Shown piece by piece: positions 25,845-33,867 of a stretch of 64,000 nt of DNA. Numbering within the stretch: the first letter of the stretch is position 1; each line of letters begins with the position of its first letter. The DNA is from an uncultured bacterium (GTDB taxonomy: Bacteria > Armatimonadota > JACIXR01), in contig CALITO010000003.1 in the NCBI GenBank assembly GCA_938041455.1, forward strand, positions 1-64,000, given 5' to 3'. The notes below the pieces were generated by a model. It was given only the letters and a program-made list of their open reading frames with translations. It searched no databases and was not told the DNA's origin. Made by a program: the position numbers and the translations under genes.

Positions 25845-28800
25845 TTAAGCGAGTTCAGCAATCTCCTCGGACATTCTAACATACCTTTCCCTGTCGGCGA
25901 CGCTTATCGTGCGCCAGATGAGGAACTGCTTCCTTATTGTATTAAGGAAGCGGCGATTGACTCTCTTCCAATTCGCCACATCACCGCTTTCTCTCTTTAT
26001 CACCATTTTTATATCATATACATCTTGGATAGTGGTGGGTTCAATTATCATGCTTACCCTCTGACTGACGCCCAAGTCAAAGGGGGCAAGCCAGGACATA
26101 AAATCTATCTGATAGCCCTTGGTATCGTATTTAATAAAGGTATGTGCTTTGACCTCCGAGGTTACGAAATCACCTACGGAATATTCCTCGTAGGCTTCCA
26201 ACCACTCCTTCAAGAAACCTGCCAATCCTCGAGATTGTTCCCCCGTCACTGAGAAGGGCAGAGTGATATTCCAGATATCGCCCTCGGGTTCCGGCAGGCT
26301 CCAAGTTCTCTCAAGGGCTGGTGTTGCGACCTCGGAAGCTTTTCTCGCTGGATATATTGTTGAAAGGAGCGTAACAGCAACAACAGCGAAAGTGGCAAGA
26401 ACAGCGGACATAGAGGAGAAGTTGAGGTATAACTGTCCCATCTTTCCCGTGGCTATCATAATCTTCACAATCGCCTGCCCCACAATGTAGCCAGAAATGG
26501 CACCTATGACCGCATATACCAATGACTCGGCGAAGAAGAGCATAGCAATGTGATTGGGAGCTAAGCCTAGGGAGGCAAATATCCTTATCTCCCTCACTCG
26601 TTCGTAAACTGCGGCGAGCATTGTATCAAGAACGATAAGCACGGCGATGAGTATGATAATGGCGAGTTCCGTCCAGCCAACCGGAGCTGATATGGCGAGC
26701 GTGGAGTAACGGGAAATTTTATCTCCTTCTCCCGCATACATATTGAGGGCCAAGCGGGGCATAAGGTTGCCAAGCACTTCTTTCACTTCCTCAGCGGATA
26801 CAAGGTCTATTGCCACGGAGCGGAGGGTCCCTCCCATATTAAGGAGCGTTTGATAAGGAATTATCGCCACCGCGTCGGGCTCAAGGTGAATATATTCCCT
26901 AAAGCCCGCCTGCTGGCTCGTCTGCCCTTGTTGCTGTTGTTTTTGCATCGCTACGAAGTCAACTGGGGTGAGTGGCTCATTATCAAGGTCCTTTATATTC
27001 TTAAACTTGTTGTTGTCCAAAAGTCCTATAACGGTGAACTTTACTCCACCTATTAGAACCTGTGCCTTGCCCACATCTGCGGGTCCTATCTTGAACTTCT
27101 TCGCCACACCCTCGGGTATGATGCACACATAGGTGTCGTTAAGTGCAATCCATCTTCCAGCCTTAAGAGCTTTTTGGGGTTTCGTTATGCTTGCCTCCTC
27201 AGTGCCTAATCCTACTAAAGCCTTTACATCATAAGTTTCATCGGGATCACGGGCAGAGACAAGGGTAACGAAGGATTGTTCATCCCAGGCGGAGGTGTAG
27301 AACCATATACGAGGGGAAACCTTATAACCTTTAGGGTTGAATTCATCATGAAGCACCCGATAAGCTACCTCCTGCAGGTCGCTCCACATAGGAGTTCTCA
27401 GCATCACTCCCTGATAAAGGGGAACCCCTTTGCCGGGAACTTTGTTGAAACGCATAACTGGTTTCACGGAGGTGAAGGCGAGCACGGCGAAGGTGAGCAC
27501 TATGAGGGTGATACAGGTAAGGGCAGTGCGGGCCTTTCTTCGCCTCATATTAGAGATACCCAATGAGAGCGCTGAGGCAGCTATGGAGAACCTACCTATG
27601 TCCACCCTATGGACTCCGGTGAGGGAACGATGGAGCAGTCGGAGTTGTTCCTGGAACTTACTAACTACTACTACCGCTACCGCAGATGCCATAGCTAACA
27701 TAACAAAGGCAAGGAGGATGACGAGAGGGTTGAGAGCTATCTCGAAAGCAGGATGGAGATAGCGAAAGAGGACGAATGTGAAAAGGAATATGCCTCCCAA
27801 ACCTGCGAGCTGTTGGATAAGAGTGGGAAAGGCAAAGAGGAGCCTTTCAAGGAAGAAAGCGAAGGGGATGACTATTGCCATATAGAAGATCACGCCTCTC
27901 ACAACATCGTCCCCTGTGCTTCTTACAACGGGGTAAGCTCGTGATTCATAGCCCCAGGCACTGCGGGAATGAGCGTAGAAGTGACTATATTTTAGGGAAG
28001 CGAGCGCCTCCTCTGCTTTGTCTAATTCCTCTTTAGCCCTCCTATGGAGGTCCTCCAATACTTCGTTTATTATACGGAAGCGGCGGAGCTTTGACATTCG
28101 GTGCTCATCCCATATCCACATATCGCTTGCTACCTTATAGGGGGTGAAGTAAAGAGTGCCAGAGCCTGTGACCTCGTATCCGTCTCCCTTGGGATTTTCA
28201 GGCGTTGCATTCAAGAGGAGAAATCTTATCGCCGCGGGTCCGGCGCCCATTATTATTTTGACCCGACTACCAGGTTCGGCGAAGATGACGGCACAATCAT
28301 CCACATGGGGCATCCAGGCTTCGGGTAGGCTTATTGCCTGTCCATACATACGAGGTGTCCCATCGGTTATACCGTCAAGAATAGATATACTACTTAGTAT
28401 CGCCAGCCCTTGAGGGTCAACGAGGTCAAATATGGAGACCGAGGCGCAACGGAAGGCTACCACGGTAACATATTTCTTTCCCACCGTCATCATAGCATCA
28501 ACTGGGTAAGCCTCAGCTCCCAAGGTGCCTAAGTCAGGAGCATAGATTATCTCCCCCGTGGTATCATCAAGCTTATAAGCGTTCACTGTGGCGGGTCTGC
28601 GCCACCCTATCGCGGTTATTGTTGCCACTCCGTTGAATTCAAACTTCCCCTCTTTATCCGTGGTCTCAATCATATGTCCCCTCACACCCATCATGCTCTT
28701 GTTCCAGTGTCTGAGGATCACCACTGCATTAGGAATAGGGACGTCGGGTATGGGACTCCTCCTGGGATCAAGGTAGACAACCCGTCCCGCTAATGTGCCG

Positions 28801-30377
28801 AACCCGTTCATCAAACCCAGACGCTCTATCTTTGATGGCTCGGTTATGGGAAAGCGGAGAGCTGTGGTTGTTCCCTTGCGGGGTGGGTCGTTGAGAATAT
28901 GATGATAAAGGCAGGTAAGGAGCTTTACCTGGGTCATCAAGTTAGAAAAATTAATTTTGTCAATCGTATCAAACGGGGTATCAACTAAGGGGCGAGAATC
29001 GTTTATGGTGAAGAAGGAAACGCCATAGCCTCCCATCATAGTAAATAGCTCTGCATCCAAAGCTACCTTTCCGGGAATAAAGGTGCGCCAGGGTTTGCCC
29101 GCTATCGGATTCACTCCATCGGCGAAGATTTGCTCAGGTTCAACCCCCATAAACTCCGCTACCCTCTCCGCATTCTCGCGACAAACCCTCGCTATATCGG
29201 AGAAATCTCTCTGGCGGTCCTCCCTTATCTCGTAGAACATAGACTTGTAGAAAATTCCCAATGCCCGACTTCGGCTGGAAAGGTCCAACCCCGAGAAAAG
29301 ATACACCTTCTTAATCTGCCTTGGCTTATAGCCAGTATGAAAAATGCGGGCGAAAAAGCCCTTTATCTTCTCCATTGGACCTAGCTTTTCGTATTCTTTG
29401 AAATGTTTGGTGAAATAAGCCCTTATCCCACTTAACGCTTGAAAATGTCCCGAGGTAGCTATGAAGAGGATAGACCTTTTTGGGGGCCTCTCCTTGAAAA
29501 TACGGGCTAACTCCAACATAGCAGCTATCCCAGAGGCACTTTCTGCACCTGGAGCAAGGGAAGGAACTACGGAGATGGAATCGAAGAAGGACTCTATGAT
29601 TATCAATTGGTCTCTCAGTTGCTCATCGCTTCCAGGAAGGAAGCCTGTGATGTTGTAACCTTTCTTGAGCTCCCAGGGCATAGAGCACTTAACTACTACT
29701 TCCACGGAGGGATTCTCGGTTATGATCTTCTTGAGAAGCTTGGCATCTGCTTTTTTAACCCAGAAGCGAGCTATATCTATGGGGATTGATATGAACTTAG
29801 CCTCTGCTTCCCCCCTCATAGAGGTGTCAGGTTCCTCGAAAAGAACGACTTTCACTCCCAGGCGGGGAGCGTTGAGCCAATGCACACCGCAGTTGAAATC
29901 GAGGAGAGCAACGGAACCTTCTACTTGCTTACCATCAAAGGAGGCGAGGTCACCATCCCCGGCGTAAATAAGGGGTCCTCTAACGCCCTGAGGTGGGAGG
30001 GAAGGAGTTCTTATCGCATTTGGCCAAAGGGGGTAAATGGGTATGGTGATGTTACGAGAAGGGATTTCCAGGGTGGCTCCTCGATCATAGGGTATTGGTA
30101 TAGTGAACTCCTCTAAAGTAACATCTTGGAGCCCTATTTCCTCAAATTTCTGTTTCACATATCTCGCCGCCTCATCACAGCCCGGATAGCCTACAACCCT
30201 ACTGGGAAGGGAGGATAAACGCCCTATGACCTCTCGGAGGTTCTCCTCCTTTACCGCAGAAGTTAACTCTCTGTAGAGCTGGCGCAATTCGGGTGTTAAC
30301 TTGACCTTTTCCTGTCCCTCTAAGAAGGAAACAGTCAAAAACAAACTTGATATAAAGATAAATAAGGATTTCCTCAC
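25845..30377 (-). CDS. Giant fusion: degenerate M28 peptidase, carboxypeptidase-regulatory-like domain and FtsX-like permease
   Basis: 1510 residues from a GTG at 30377 (AGGAAGGGAG upstream). A signal peptide (1-21) is followed by an M28-like region (40-490) in which metal-binding residues look lost: the usual HxDS strand reads IIIESFFDS (259-267), and the ADDNASG motif reads PGAESASG (276-283). A CarboxypepD-regulatory-like beta domain follows (~545-640; VILRHWNKS, TTDKEGKFEFNG). Then helices, and an FtsX/MacB core (NMRRRKARTALT; periplasmic domain; VYERVREIRIFASLGLAP) and a C-terminal soluble tail. No ABC ATPase is adjacent. It probably senses or gates something at the membrane; the substrate is unknown. 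Confidence 0.75.
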   Translation of the reverse strand: MRKSLFIFISSLFLTVSFLEGQEKVKLTPELRQLYRELTSAVKEENLREVIGRLSSLPSRVVGYPGCDEAARYVKQKFEEIGLQDVTLEEFTIPIPYDRGATLEIPSRNITIPIYPLWPNAIRTPSLPPQGVRGPLIYAGDGDLASFDGKQVEGSVALLDFNCGVHWLNAPRLGVKVVLFEEPDTSMRGEAEAKFISIPIDIARFWVKKADAKLLKKIITENPSVEVVVKCSMPWELKKGYNITGFLPGSDEQLRDQLIIIESFFDSISVVPSLAPGAESASGIAAMLELARIFKERPPKRSILFIATSGHFQALSGIRAYFTKHFKEYEKLGPMEKIKGFFARIFHTGYKPRQIKKVYLFSGLDLSSRSRALGIFYKSMFYEIREDRQRDFSDIARVCRENAERVAEFMGVEPEQIFADGVNPIAGKPWRTFIPGKVALDAELFTMMGGYGVSFFTINDSRPLVDTPFDTIDKINFSNLMTQVKLLTCLYHHILNDPPRKGTTTALRFPITEPSKIERLGLMNGFGTLAGRVVYLDPRRSPIPDVPIPNAVVILRHWNKSMMGVRGHMIETTDKEGKFEFNGVATITAIGWRRPATVNAYKLDDTTGEIIYAPDLGTLGAEAYPVDAMMTVGKKYVTVVAFRCASVSIFDLVDPQGLAILSSISILDGITDGTPRMYGQAISLPEAWMPHVDDCAVIFAEPGSRVKIIMGAGPAAIRFLLLNATPENPKGDGYEVTGSGTLYFTPYKVASDMWIWDEHRMSKLRRFRIINEVLEDLHRRAKEELDKAEEALASLKYSHFYAHSRSAWGYESRAYPVVRSTGDDVVRGVIFYMAIVIPFAFFLERLLFAFPTLIQQLAGLGGIFLFTFVLFRYLHPAFEIALNPLVILLAFVMLAMASAVAVVVVSKFQEQLRLLHRSLTGVHRVDIGRFSIAASALSLGISNMRRRKARTALTCITLIVLTFAVLAFTSVKPVMRFNKVPGKGVPLYQGVMLRTPMWSDLQEVAYRVLHDEFNPKGYKVSPRIWFYTSAWDEQSFVTLVSARDPDETYDVKALVGLGTEEASITKPQKALKAGRWIALNDTYVCIIPEGVAKKFKIGPADVGKAQVLIGGVKFTVIGLLDNNKFKNIKDLDNEPLTPVDFVAMQKQQQQGQTSQQAGFREYIHLEPDAVAIIPYQTLLNMGGTLRSVAIDLVSAEEVKEVLGNLMPRLALNMYAGEGDKISRYSTLAISAPVGWTELAIIILIAVLIVLDTMLAAVYERVREIRIFASLGLAPNHIAMLFFAESLVYAVIGAISGYIVGQAIVKIMIATGKMGQLYLNFSSMSAVLATFAVVAVTLLSTIYPARKASEVATPALERTWSLPEPEGDIWNITLPFSVTGEQSRGLAGFLKEWLEAYEEYSVGDFVTSEVKAHTFIKYDTKGYQIDFMSWLAPFDLGVSQRVSMIIEPTTIQDVYDIKMVIKRESGDVANWKRVNRRFLNTIRKQFLIWRTISVADRERYVRMSEEIAELA

Positions 30378-30418
30378 TTTAGGCTCCCTTCCTTTGCCCT
30401 GATTTTATTTTTAAAATA

Positions 30419-30446
30419 AGGATAAAGCAACGAAAACATTTGTCAA
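30419..30446 (-). promoter_or_regulatory. Predicted promoter of the M28/FtsX fusion gene
   Basis: On the minus strand TTGACA (30446-30441), a 16-bp spacer and TATCCT (30424-30419) precede the GTG at 30377 by 41 bases, with a strong ribosome-binding site between. Its -35 box overlaps one of the ATTGAC/GTCAAT elements of the divergent region. Confidence 0.5.
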
Positions 30447-30524
30447 TACATCCACAGTGTATTAAAAATAAAAGAAGAAGTCAATATCCTCTTCCCAATT
30501 AAAGTATTGACTTGAAGCATTGAC
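30442..30524. promoter_or_regulatory. Candidate operator cluster of the divergent BMC control region
   Basis: The core is a perfect 9-bp inverted repeat, AAGTCAATA (30478-30486) and TATTGACTT (30505-30513), separated by 18 bp and lying just upstream of the BMC -35 box. Further copies of the half-site occur at 30442-30448 (GTCAATA, overlapping the divergent -35) and 30519-30524 (ATTGAC, overlapping the BMC -35). A second small palindrome, AATACA-N7-TGTATT, lies at 30445-30463. This looks like a site for a dimeric regulator controlling both directions; part of the repetition could be chance because TTGAC also occurs in -35 boxes. Confidence 0.5.
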
Positions 30525-30548
30525 AACGATTTTCGGTAATACTAAAAT
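30520..30548 (+). promoter_or_regulatory. Consensus-like promoter of the BMC operon, apparently leaderless
   Basis: TTGACA (30520-30525), a 17-bp spacer and TAAAAT (30543-30548). The predicted transcription start is near 30555 and the ATG at 30557 has no ribosome-binding site, so the aldolase gene may be translated from a leaderless mRNA. Confidence 0.6.
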
Positions 30549-30556
30549 TAAAAGCA

Positions 30557-31327
30557 ATGGAAAGAGAAAGTGTTTTAAGACAAGAAATTGTAGAAGTTGG
30601 CAGACGGCTCTGGCAGAAGGGCTTTGTAGCTGCTAATGACGGCAACATCACCTGCAGGTTAGACGAAGATTTCGTCCTGACAACGCCCACCGGGGTTTCA
30701 AAAGGGTTTATGACACCAGACATGATTGTAAAGGTGGATATGGATGGTAACACATCCGAGGGCTATTTGAAGCCGTCCTCGGAAATCTTCGTCCATTTGA
30801 TGATCTATAAAGAACGCCCGGATGTGCAAGCAGTGCTCCATGCTCATCCACCTTTTGCTACTGCTTTTGCCGTGGCGGGAATCTCTCTTGAGCATCCCAT
30901 CCTTCCAGAAGCAGTTCTTCATTTGGATGGTGTTCCGCTCTCTCCCTATGGGACGCCGGGAACACCTGAATTAGTGGAAGCGATAAGACCCTATATAAGG
31001 GGGCGCAATGCGGTGCTTTTGGAGAACCATGGAGCCTTCACCGTCGGAGATAGCCCCCTTCACGCCTATTACAGAATGGAAACCCTAGAGCACTTCGCCA
31101 AGATCTCTCTCCTTGCCCGGCTTTTGGGAAGGGAGAGAGTGCTTAGTCCTCAGGAGGTATACAGATTGCTTCAATCAAGGGATAGGGCACTAGTTAATCC
31201 CTTGTGTGAGGAATGCGGAATTTGTCTTGCGGAGAGGACGGATTTACCTGGGCTTGTGGAAAGGATAACAAAAAAGGTTATGGAGGAGTTAAGCAAAGAT
31301 GGAATCGGTGGGTCTAATAGAGGTTAA
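30557..31327 (+). CDS. BMC-associated class II aldolase (L-fuculose-phosphate aldolase-like)
   Basis: A zinc class II aldolase/adducin-fold enzyme, 256 residues, that would split fuculose- or rhamnulose-1-phosphate to dihydroxyacetone phosphate and lactaldehyde. Zinc ligands appear in HAHPPFATAFA and ENHGAF, with the catalytic Glu in SSEIFVHL. After the fold there is a Cys cluster (CEECGIC) and an amphipathic helix, residues 230-247 (LPGLVERITKKVMEELSK), that looks like an encapsulation peptide directing the enzyme into the shell. It is first in the operon and overlaps the next gene by 29 bp. The exact sugar phosphate is inferred from BMC precedents in Planctomycetes and Verrucomicrobia. Confidence 0.85.
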   Translation: MERESVLRQEIVEVGRRLWQKGFVAANDGNITCRLDEDFVLTTPTGVSKGFMTPDMIVKVDMDGNTSEGYLKPSSEIFVHLMIYKERPDVQAVLHAHPPFATAFAVAGISLEHPILPEAVLHLDGVPLSPYGTPGTPELVEAIRPYIRGRNAVLLENHGAFTVGDSPLHAYYRMETLEHFAKISLLARLLGRERVLSPQEVYRLLQSRDRALVNPLCEECGICLAERTDLPGLVERITKKVMEELSKDGIGGSNRG

Positions 31328-31616
31328 GGGGTTAACCGCTGGTCTTACCGCGGCGGACGCCGCCTGCAAAGCAGCAGCGGTGAAGCTCATAGGTTATGAA
31401 TTGGCGAAAGGAGGGGGAGGGATGCTAGTAATAAAGCTCAGTGGCGAGGTCGCGGCAGTGCAGGCTGCGGTTGAAGCGGGGGTAACAGAAGCAAGGAAGG
31501 TGGGTGAAGTAGTATCCTTCCATATAATTCCTCGCCCGGTGGAGAGTCTCCTTTTATTGATCGAAAGTAGGGAAACAGTCGGCTCAGAGAGGCAGAGGTT
31601 GTTGGAAATAGAATAG
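31299..31616 (+). CDS. BMC-H shell hexamer protein 1
   Basis: A 105-residue single-domain shell protein: SVGLIEVKGLTAGLTAADAA, GEVAAVQAAVEAG and HIIPRPVESL follow the BMC (Pfam 00936) pattern. The pore-loop region is unusual, AKGGGGM where most paralogues read KxGSG. There is a short C-terminal extension (SERQRLLEIE) shared in style with BMC-H 2. The ATG at 31299 lies inside the aldolase gene, indicating coupled translation. It should form hexameric facets with a glycine-lined pore. Confidence 0.93.
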   Translation: MESVGLIEVKGLTAGLTAADAACKAAAVKLIGYELAKGGGGMLVIKLSGEVAAVQAAVEAGVTEARKVGEVVSFHIIPRPVESLLLLIESRETVGSERQRLLEIE

Positions 31617-31629
31617 GAGGTGATCTTGG

Positions 31630-31965
31630 GTGGCTGAAGCTAAAATGGAAGCCTTAGGAATGATAGAGACACGAGGACTCGCCGCAGCTGTGGAAGCCGC
31701 TGATGCGATGGTCAAGGCGGCTAATGTAGTCCTTGTTGGATATGAGAAAGTAGGAGTTGGTTATGTGACGGTTATGGTGAGAGGAGATGTGGGGGCGGTG
31801 AGGGCAGCAGTGGAAGCTGGAGTCACTAACGCTAAGAAGGTAGGAGAGGTGGTCTCTGTTCATATCATAGCGAGACCCCACGAAAGTTTGGAGGAGCCAC
31901 TTGGGAAGATAGGAGGAAGGGAGATAACGGAAATAGAGAAACAAAAATTCGTTGAAATAGATTAA
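31630..31965 (+). CDS. BMC-H shell hexamer protein 2
   Basis: A 111-residue canonical BMC-H ([47 protein letters not shown]). GTG start with AGGAGGTG upstream. The pore loop is KVGVGY, so the usual Ser is replaced by Val. A C-terminal extension ends [11 protein letters not shown]. It is a close paralogue of BMC-H 3 at 32609, with long identical DNA stretches, so one arose by recent duplication. Confidence 0.95.
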   Translation: MAEAKMEALGMIETRGLAAAVEAADAMVKAANVVLVGYEKVGVGYVTVMVRGDVGAVRAAVEAGVTNAKKVGEVVSVHIIARPHESLEEPLGKIGGREITEIEKQKFVEID

Positions 31966-31994
31966 TAGAAGGAGGCAAAATTAAAGGATAATAG

Positions 31995-32558
31995 ATGAAT
32001 GCGATAGCGGTTGCGTTGGGGTTTTTGAGTTTTATATTGGGCATTTTAACAATATACTTAGCACTAAAAACAAACGCGGTCATAAAAAGTGAGGATGAAA
32101 GGGCAAAACAGATGATAGAGGAGGGGAACAGGAGGACGCAGGAGCTGATAGAGGAGGGGAGGAGGAGCACACAGGAGTTGATAGAGGCAATGGAAAGGAG
32201 GGCTGAGGAGGGGGATAGGAGGACGCAGGAGTTGATAGAGGAGGGGAGGAGGAGCACACAGGAGTTGATAGAGGCAATGGAAAGGAGGGCTGAGGAGGGG
32301 AATAAGAGGACGCAGGAGCTGATAGAGGAGGGGAGGAGGAGCACACGGGAGTTGATGGAAGCAATGGAAAGGAGGGCTGAGGAGGGGAACAGGAGGACGC
32401 AGGAGCTGATAGAGGAGGGGAGGAGGAGGAGCGAGGAAATACTATCTCGTGTTCAGGAGGCGCTGGTACGGGTTCAAGAGACACAGAGGTATATTGCGGA
32501 GCTCGTGAGGAAGGAAGAGGAAAGGACGAGGGAGGCTTTAAAAGGTCGTGAAAGTTAA
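31995..32558 (+). CDS. Membrane-anchored coiled-coil protein with 29-residue repeats inside the BMC operon
   Basis: 187 residues. Residues 2-25 (NAIAVALGFLSFILGILTIY) are a single membrane helix. Residues ~30-187 are almost entirely charged amphipathic helix, with three full copies and one partial copy of a 29-residue unit (RRTQELIEEGRRSTQELIEA + MERRAEEGD), ending in a less regular coiled coil. No domain is recognised. Because it sits between shell genes in the same orientation, it could tether the compartment to the membrane, space daughter compartments, or scaffold assembly, analogous in idea but not in sequence to McdB or other positioning proteins. Start ATG has AAAGG seven bases upstream. 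Confidence 0.75.
   Translation: MNAIAVALGFLSFILGILTIYLALKTNAVIKSEDERAKQMIEEGNRRTQELIEEGRRSTQELIEAMERRAEEGDRRTQELIEEGRRSTQELIEAMERRAEEGNKRTQELIEEGRRSTRELMEAMERRAEEGNRRTQELIEEGRRRSEEILSRVQEALVRVQETQRYIAELVRKEEERTREALKGRES
32130..32426 (+). repeat. 87-bp tandem repeat, 3.4 copies
   Basis: Copies start at 32130, 32217 and 32304 with a partial copy at 32391-32426. They differ at only a few bases and encode the 29-residue coiled-coil unit in frame. Near-identity at the DNA level suggests recent expansion or gene conversion. Confidence 0.9.
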
Positions 32559-32608
32559 AAATTGTAAATTAAATAATGGACTTAAAAAATTCAAGGAGGT
32601 GATTTCGG

Positions 32609-32908
32609 GTGGCTGAAGCCCCCGCTGTGAGAATGGAAGCCTTAGGAATGATTGAGACGCGAGGACTCGTCGGAGCTGTGGAGGCCGCTGATGCGATGGT
32701 TAAGGCAGCAAATGTTGTCCTCGTGGGCTACGAGAAGGTAGGTTCTGCTTATGTGACGGTTATGGTGAGAGGAGATGTAGGGGCTGTAAGAGCGGCAGTG
32801 GATGCTGGTGCTGCTAATGCTAAGAAGGTAGGGGAAGTCATATCCGTCCACATCATAGCCAGACCGCACGAGAGTTTAGAGAAGCTGCTGGAGAAGTTCA
32901 AGCTATAG
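32609..32908 (+). CDS. BMC-H shell hexamer protein 3
   Basis: A 99-residue BMC-H ([56 protein letters not shown]). GTG start behind AAGGAGGTG. The pore loop reads KVGSAY, different from both other BMC-H proteins. It lacks the acidic C-terminal extension of BMC-H 1 and 2 and so is probably the plain facet protein. Confidence 0.95.
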   Translation: MAEAPAVRMEALGMIETRGLVGAVEAADAMVKAANVVLVGYEKVGSAYVTVMVRGDVGAVRAAVDAGAANAKKVGEVISVHIIARPHESLEKLLEKFKL

Positions 32909-32942
32909 GTAGAGACTCCTGAATTAAGGGGAGAAAAACAAG

Positions 32943-33584
32943 GTGGACATAGACCGCCTTGTTCAATTAGTGGAGGCGGAAGTGCGCCGCCTATTAGCGA
33001 CGCAGGCGACGGGTCCGCCTCCCCACACAGCTTCTCCTTCTCCAGCGGGAGGGAAAGCGGTCTTGGTCATAGGGATTCACAATACTCCGCCGGAAGCTCT
33101 TTTAGGTAGATTAAGGAGGGAGGGTAAGGACCCAGTCGTATGGAAAAGAGATTCTACCGTTGAAGATTTTGAGGAAATATGGATAGTGAATTTGAAATGG
33201 TCGGATGTAGCGAAGATGGCGCTGGGCATATTTGATACCCCGCCTCTGGAAGCAATACTCCATATCCTATCCACCGGAAAGGAGATCATTGCTGAGCCTC
33301 TACAAATCCCTACCCAGTGTCCTCCGTCTCTTGCCGACCTCCTAAAATCCTATTGGGCGAGGTTGCTTTCGCTTGGCATTAGGGAGCCTCGGGCATCTCA
33401 ACCTTTCTCTTGCCCTCCTCCCTCTGCTCCTTCTCGGACAATTATAACTCAAGAAGAGGTAAGAGAGGCGAAGGAGAAAGGCTTACAAGTAATGATATTG
33501 CCTCCCAGAGCAATAGTGACGGATATGGCGAGAGATTTAGCGGAGAGGTTAGGAATTCAAATAAGGGAGGAGGAACAAAGTTGA
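32943..33584 (+). CDS. BMC-associated flavoprotein-like protein with N-terminal targeting-like helix
   Basis: 213 residues from a GTG at 32943. The first ~20 residues (DIDRLVQLVEAEVRRLLATQ) form an amphipathic helix followed by a Pro/Ala/Ser linker, the layout of an encapsulation peptide. The body (VLVIGI, VNLKWSDVAKMALGIFDTPP, ILHILSTGKEIIAEPL) resembles flavoprotein-domain proteins found in several BMC loci. The C-terminal segment (IITQEEVREAKEKG, LPPRAIVTDMARDLAERLGI) has the PPGAIVTPLARD-like signature seen in such proteins, here with Pro-Arg and Asp substitutions. Role unknown; electron carrier or cofactor handling is plausible. Cofactor binding is not visible directly. Confidence 0.55.
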   Translation: MDIDRLVQLVEAEVRRLLATQATGPPPHTASPSPAGGKAVLVIGIHNTPPEALLGRLRREGKDPVVWKRDSTVEDFEEIWIVNLKWSDVAKMALGIFDTPPLEAILHILSTGKEIIAEPLQIPTQCPPSLADLLKSYWARLLSLGIREPRASQPFSCPPPSAPSRTIITQEEVREAKEKGLQVMILPPRAIVTDMARDLAERLGIQIREEEQS

Positions 33585-33850
33585 TAATAGCCAAGGTAAT
33601 CGGTATGGTTGTCTCTACCCGTAAGGAGGAAGACCTTCGGGGGTTCAAACTTTTAATAGTTCAGCCCTTAACTCCCGAAGGTAAGGAAAGAGGGGAGCCG
33701 CTGGTGGCAGTGGATACAGTGGGAGCGGGGATAGGGGAAAAGGTGGTAGTTGCCCTTGGTTCCCCGGCACGGTTGGCAGTGGATAATCCGGAAGCGCCTG
33801 TAGATGCTTCCATAGTGGGAATAATAGACTCCCTTGAACTAGGTAAGTAA
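33581..33850 (+). CDS. BMC-P vertex protein (EutN/CcmL family)
   Basis: An 89-residue pentamer that closes shell vertices. The TTG at 33581 overlaps the upstream stop (TTGA) and follows GGAGGAAC; the longer ORF from 33410 only runs in frame through the flavoprotein gene. Family features: IIAKVIGMVVSTRKEEDLRG, LLIVQPL, VAVDTVGAGIGEKVVVALGS and IVGIIDSLEL. It is the only BMC-P gene in the window, fewer than in planctomycete-type loci, which usually carry several. Confidence 0.93.
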   Translation: MIIAKVIGMVVSTRKEEDLRGFKLLIVQPLTPEGKERGEPLVAVDTVGAGIGEKVVVALGSPARLAVDNPEAPVDASIVGIIDSLELGK

Positions 33851-33867
33851 GGAAGGAGGTAAAGTTT

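Noticed and set aside
32130-32426. Tandem repeats that might suggest a CRISPR array
   Set aside because: Repeats are 87 bp, directly adjacent with no spacers, and encode in-frame coiled coil.
33410-33580. N-terminal extension of the EutN-like ORF
   Set aside because: This part lies inside the flavoprotein gene in another frame; the TTG at 33581 has a ribosome-binding site and matches the family's length.
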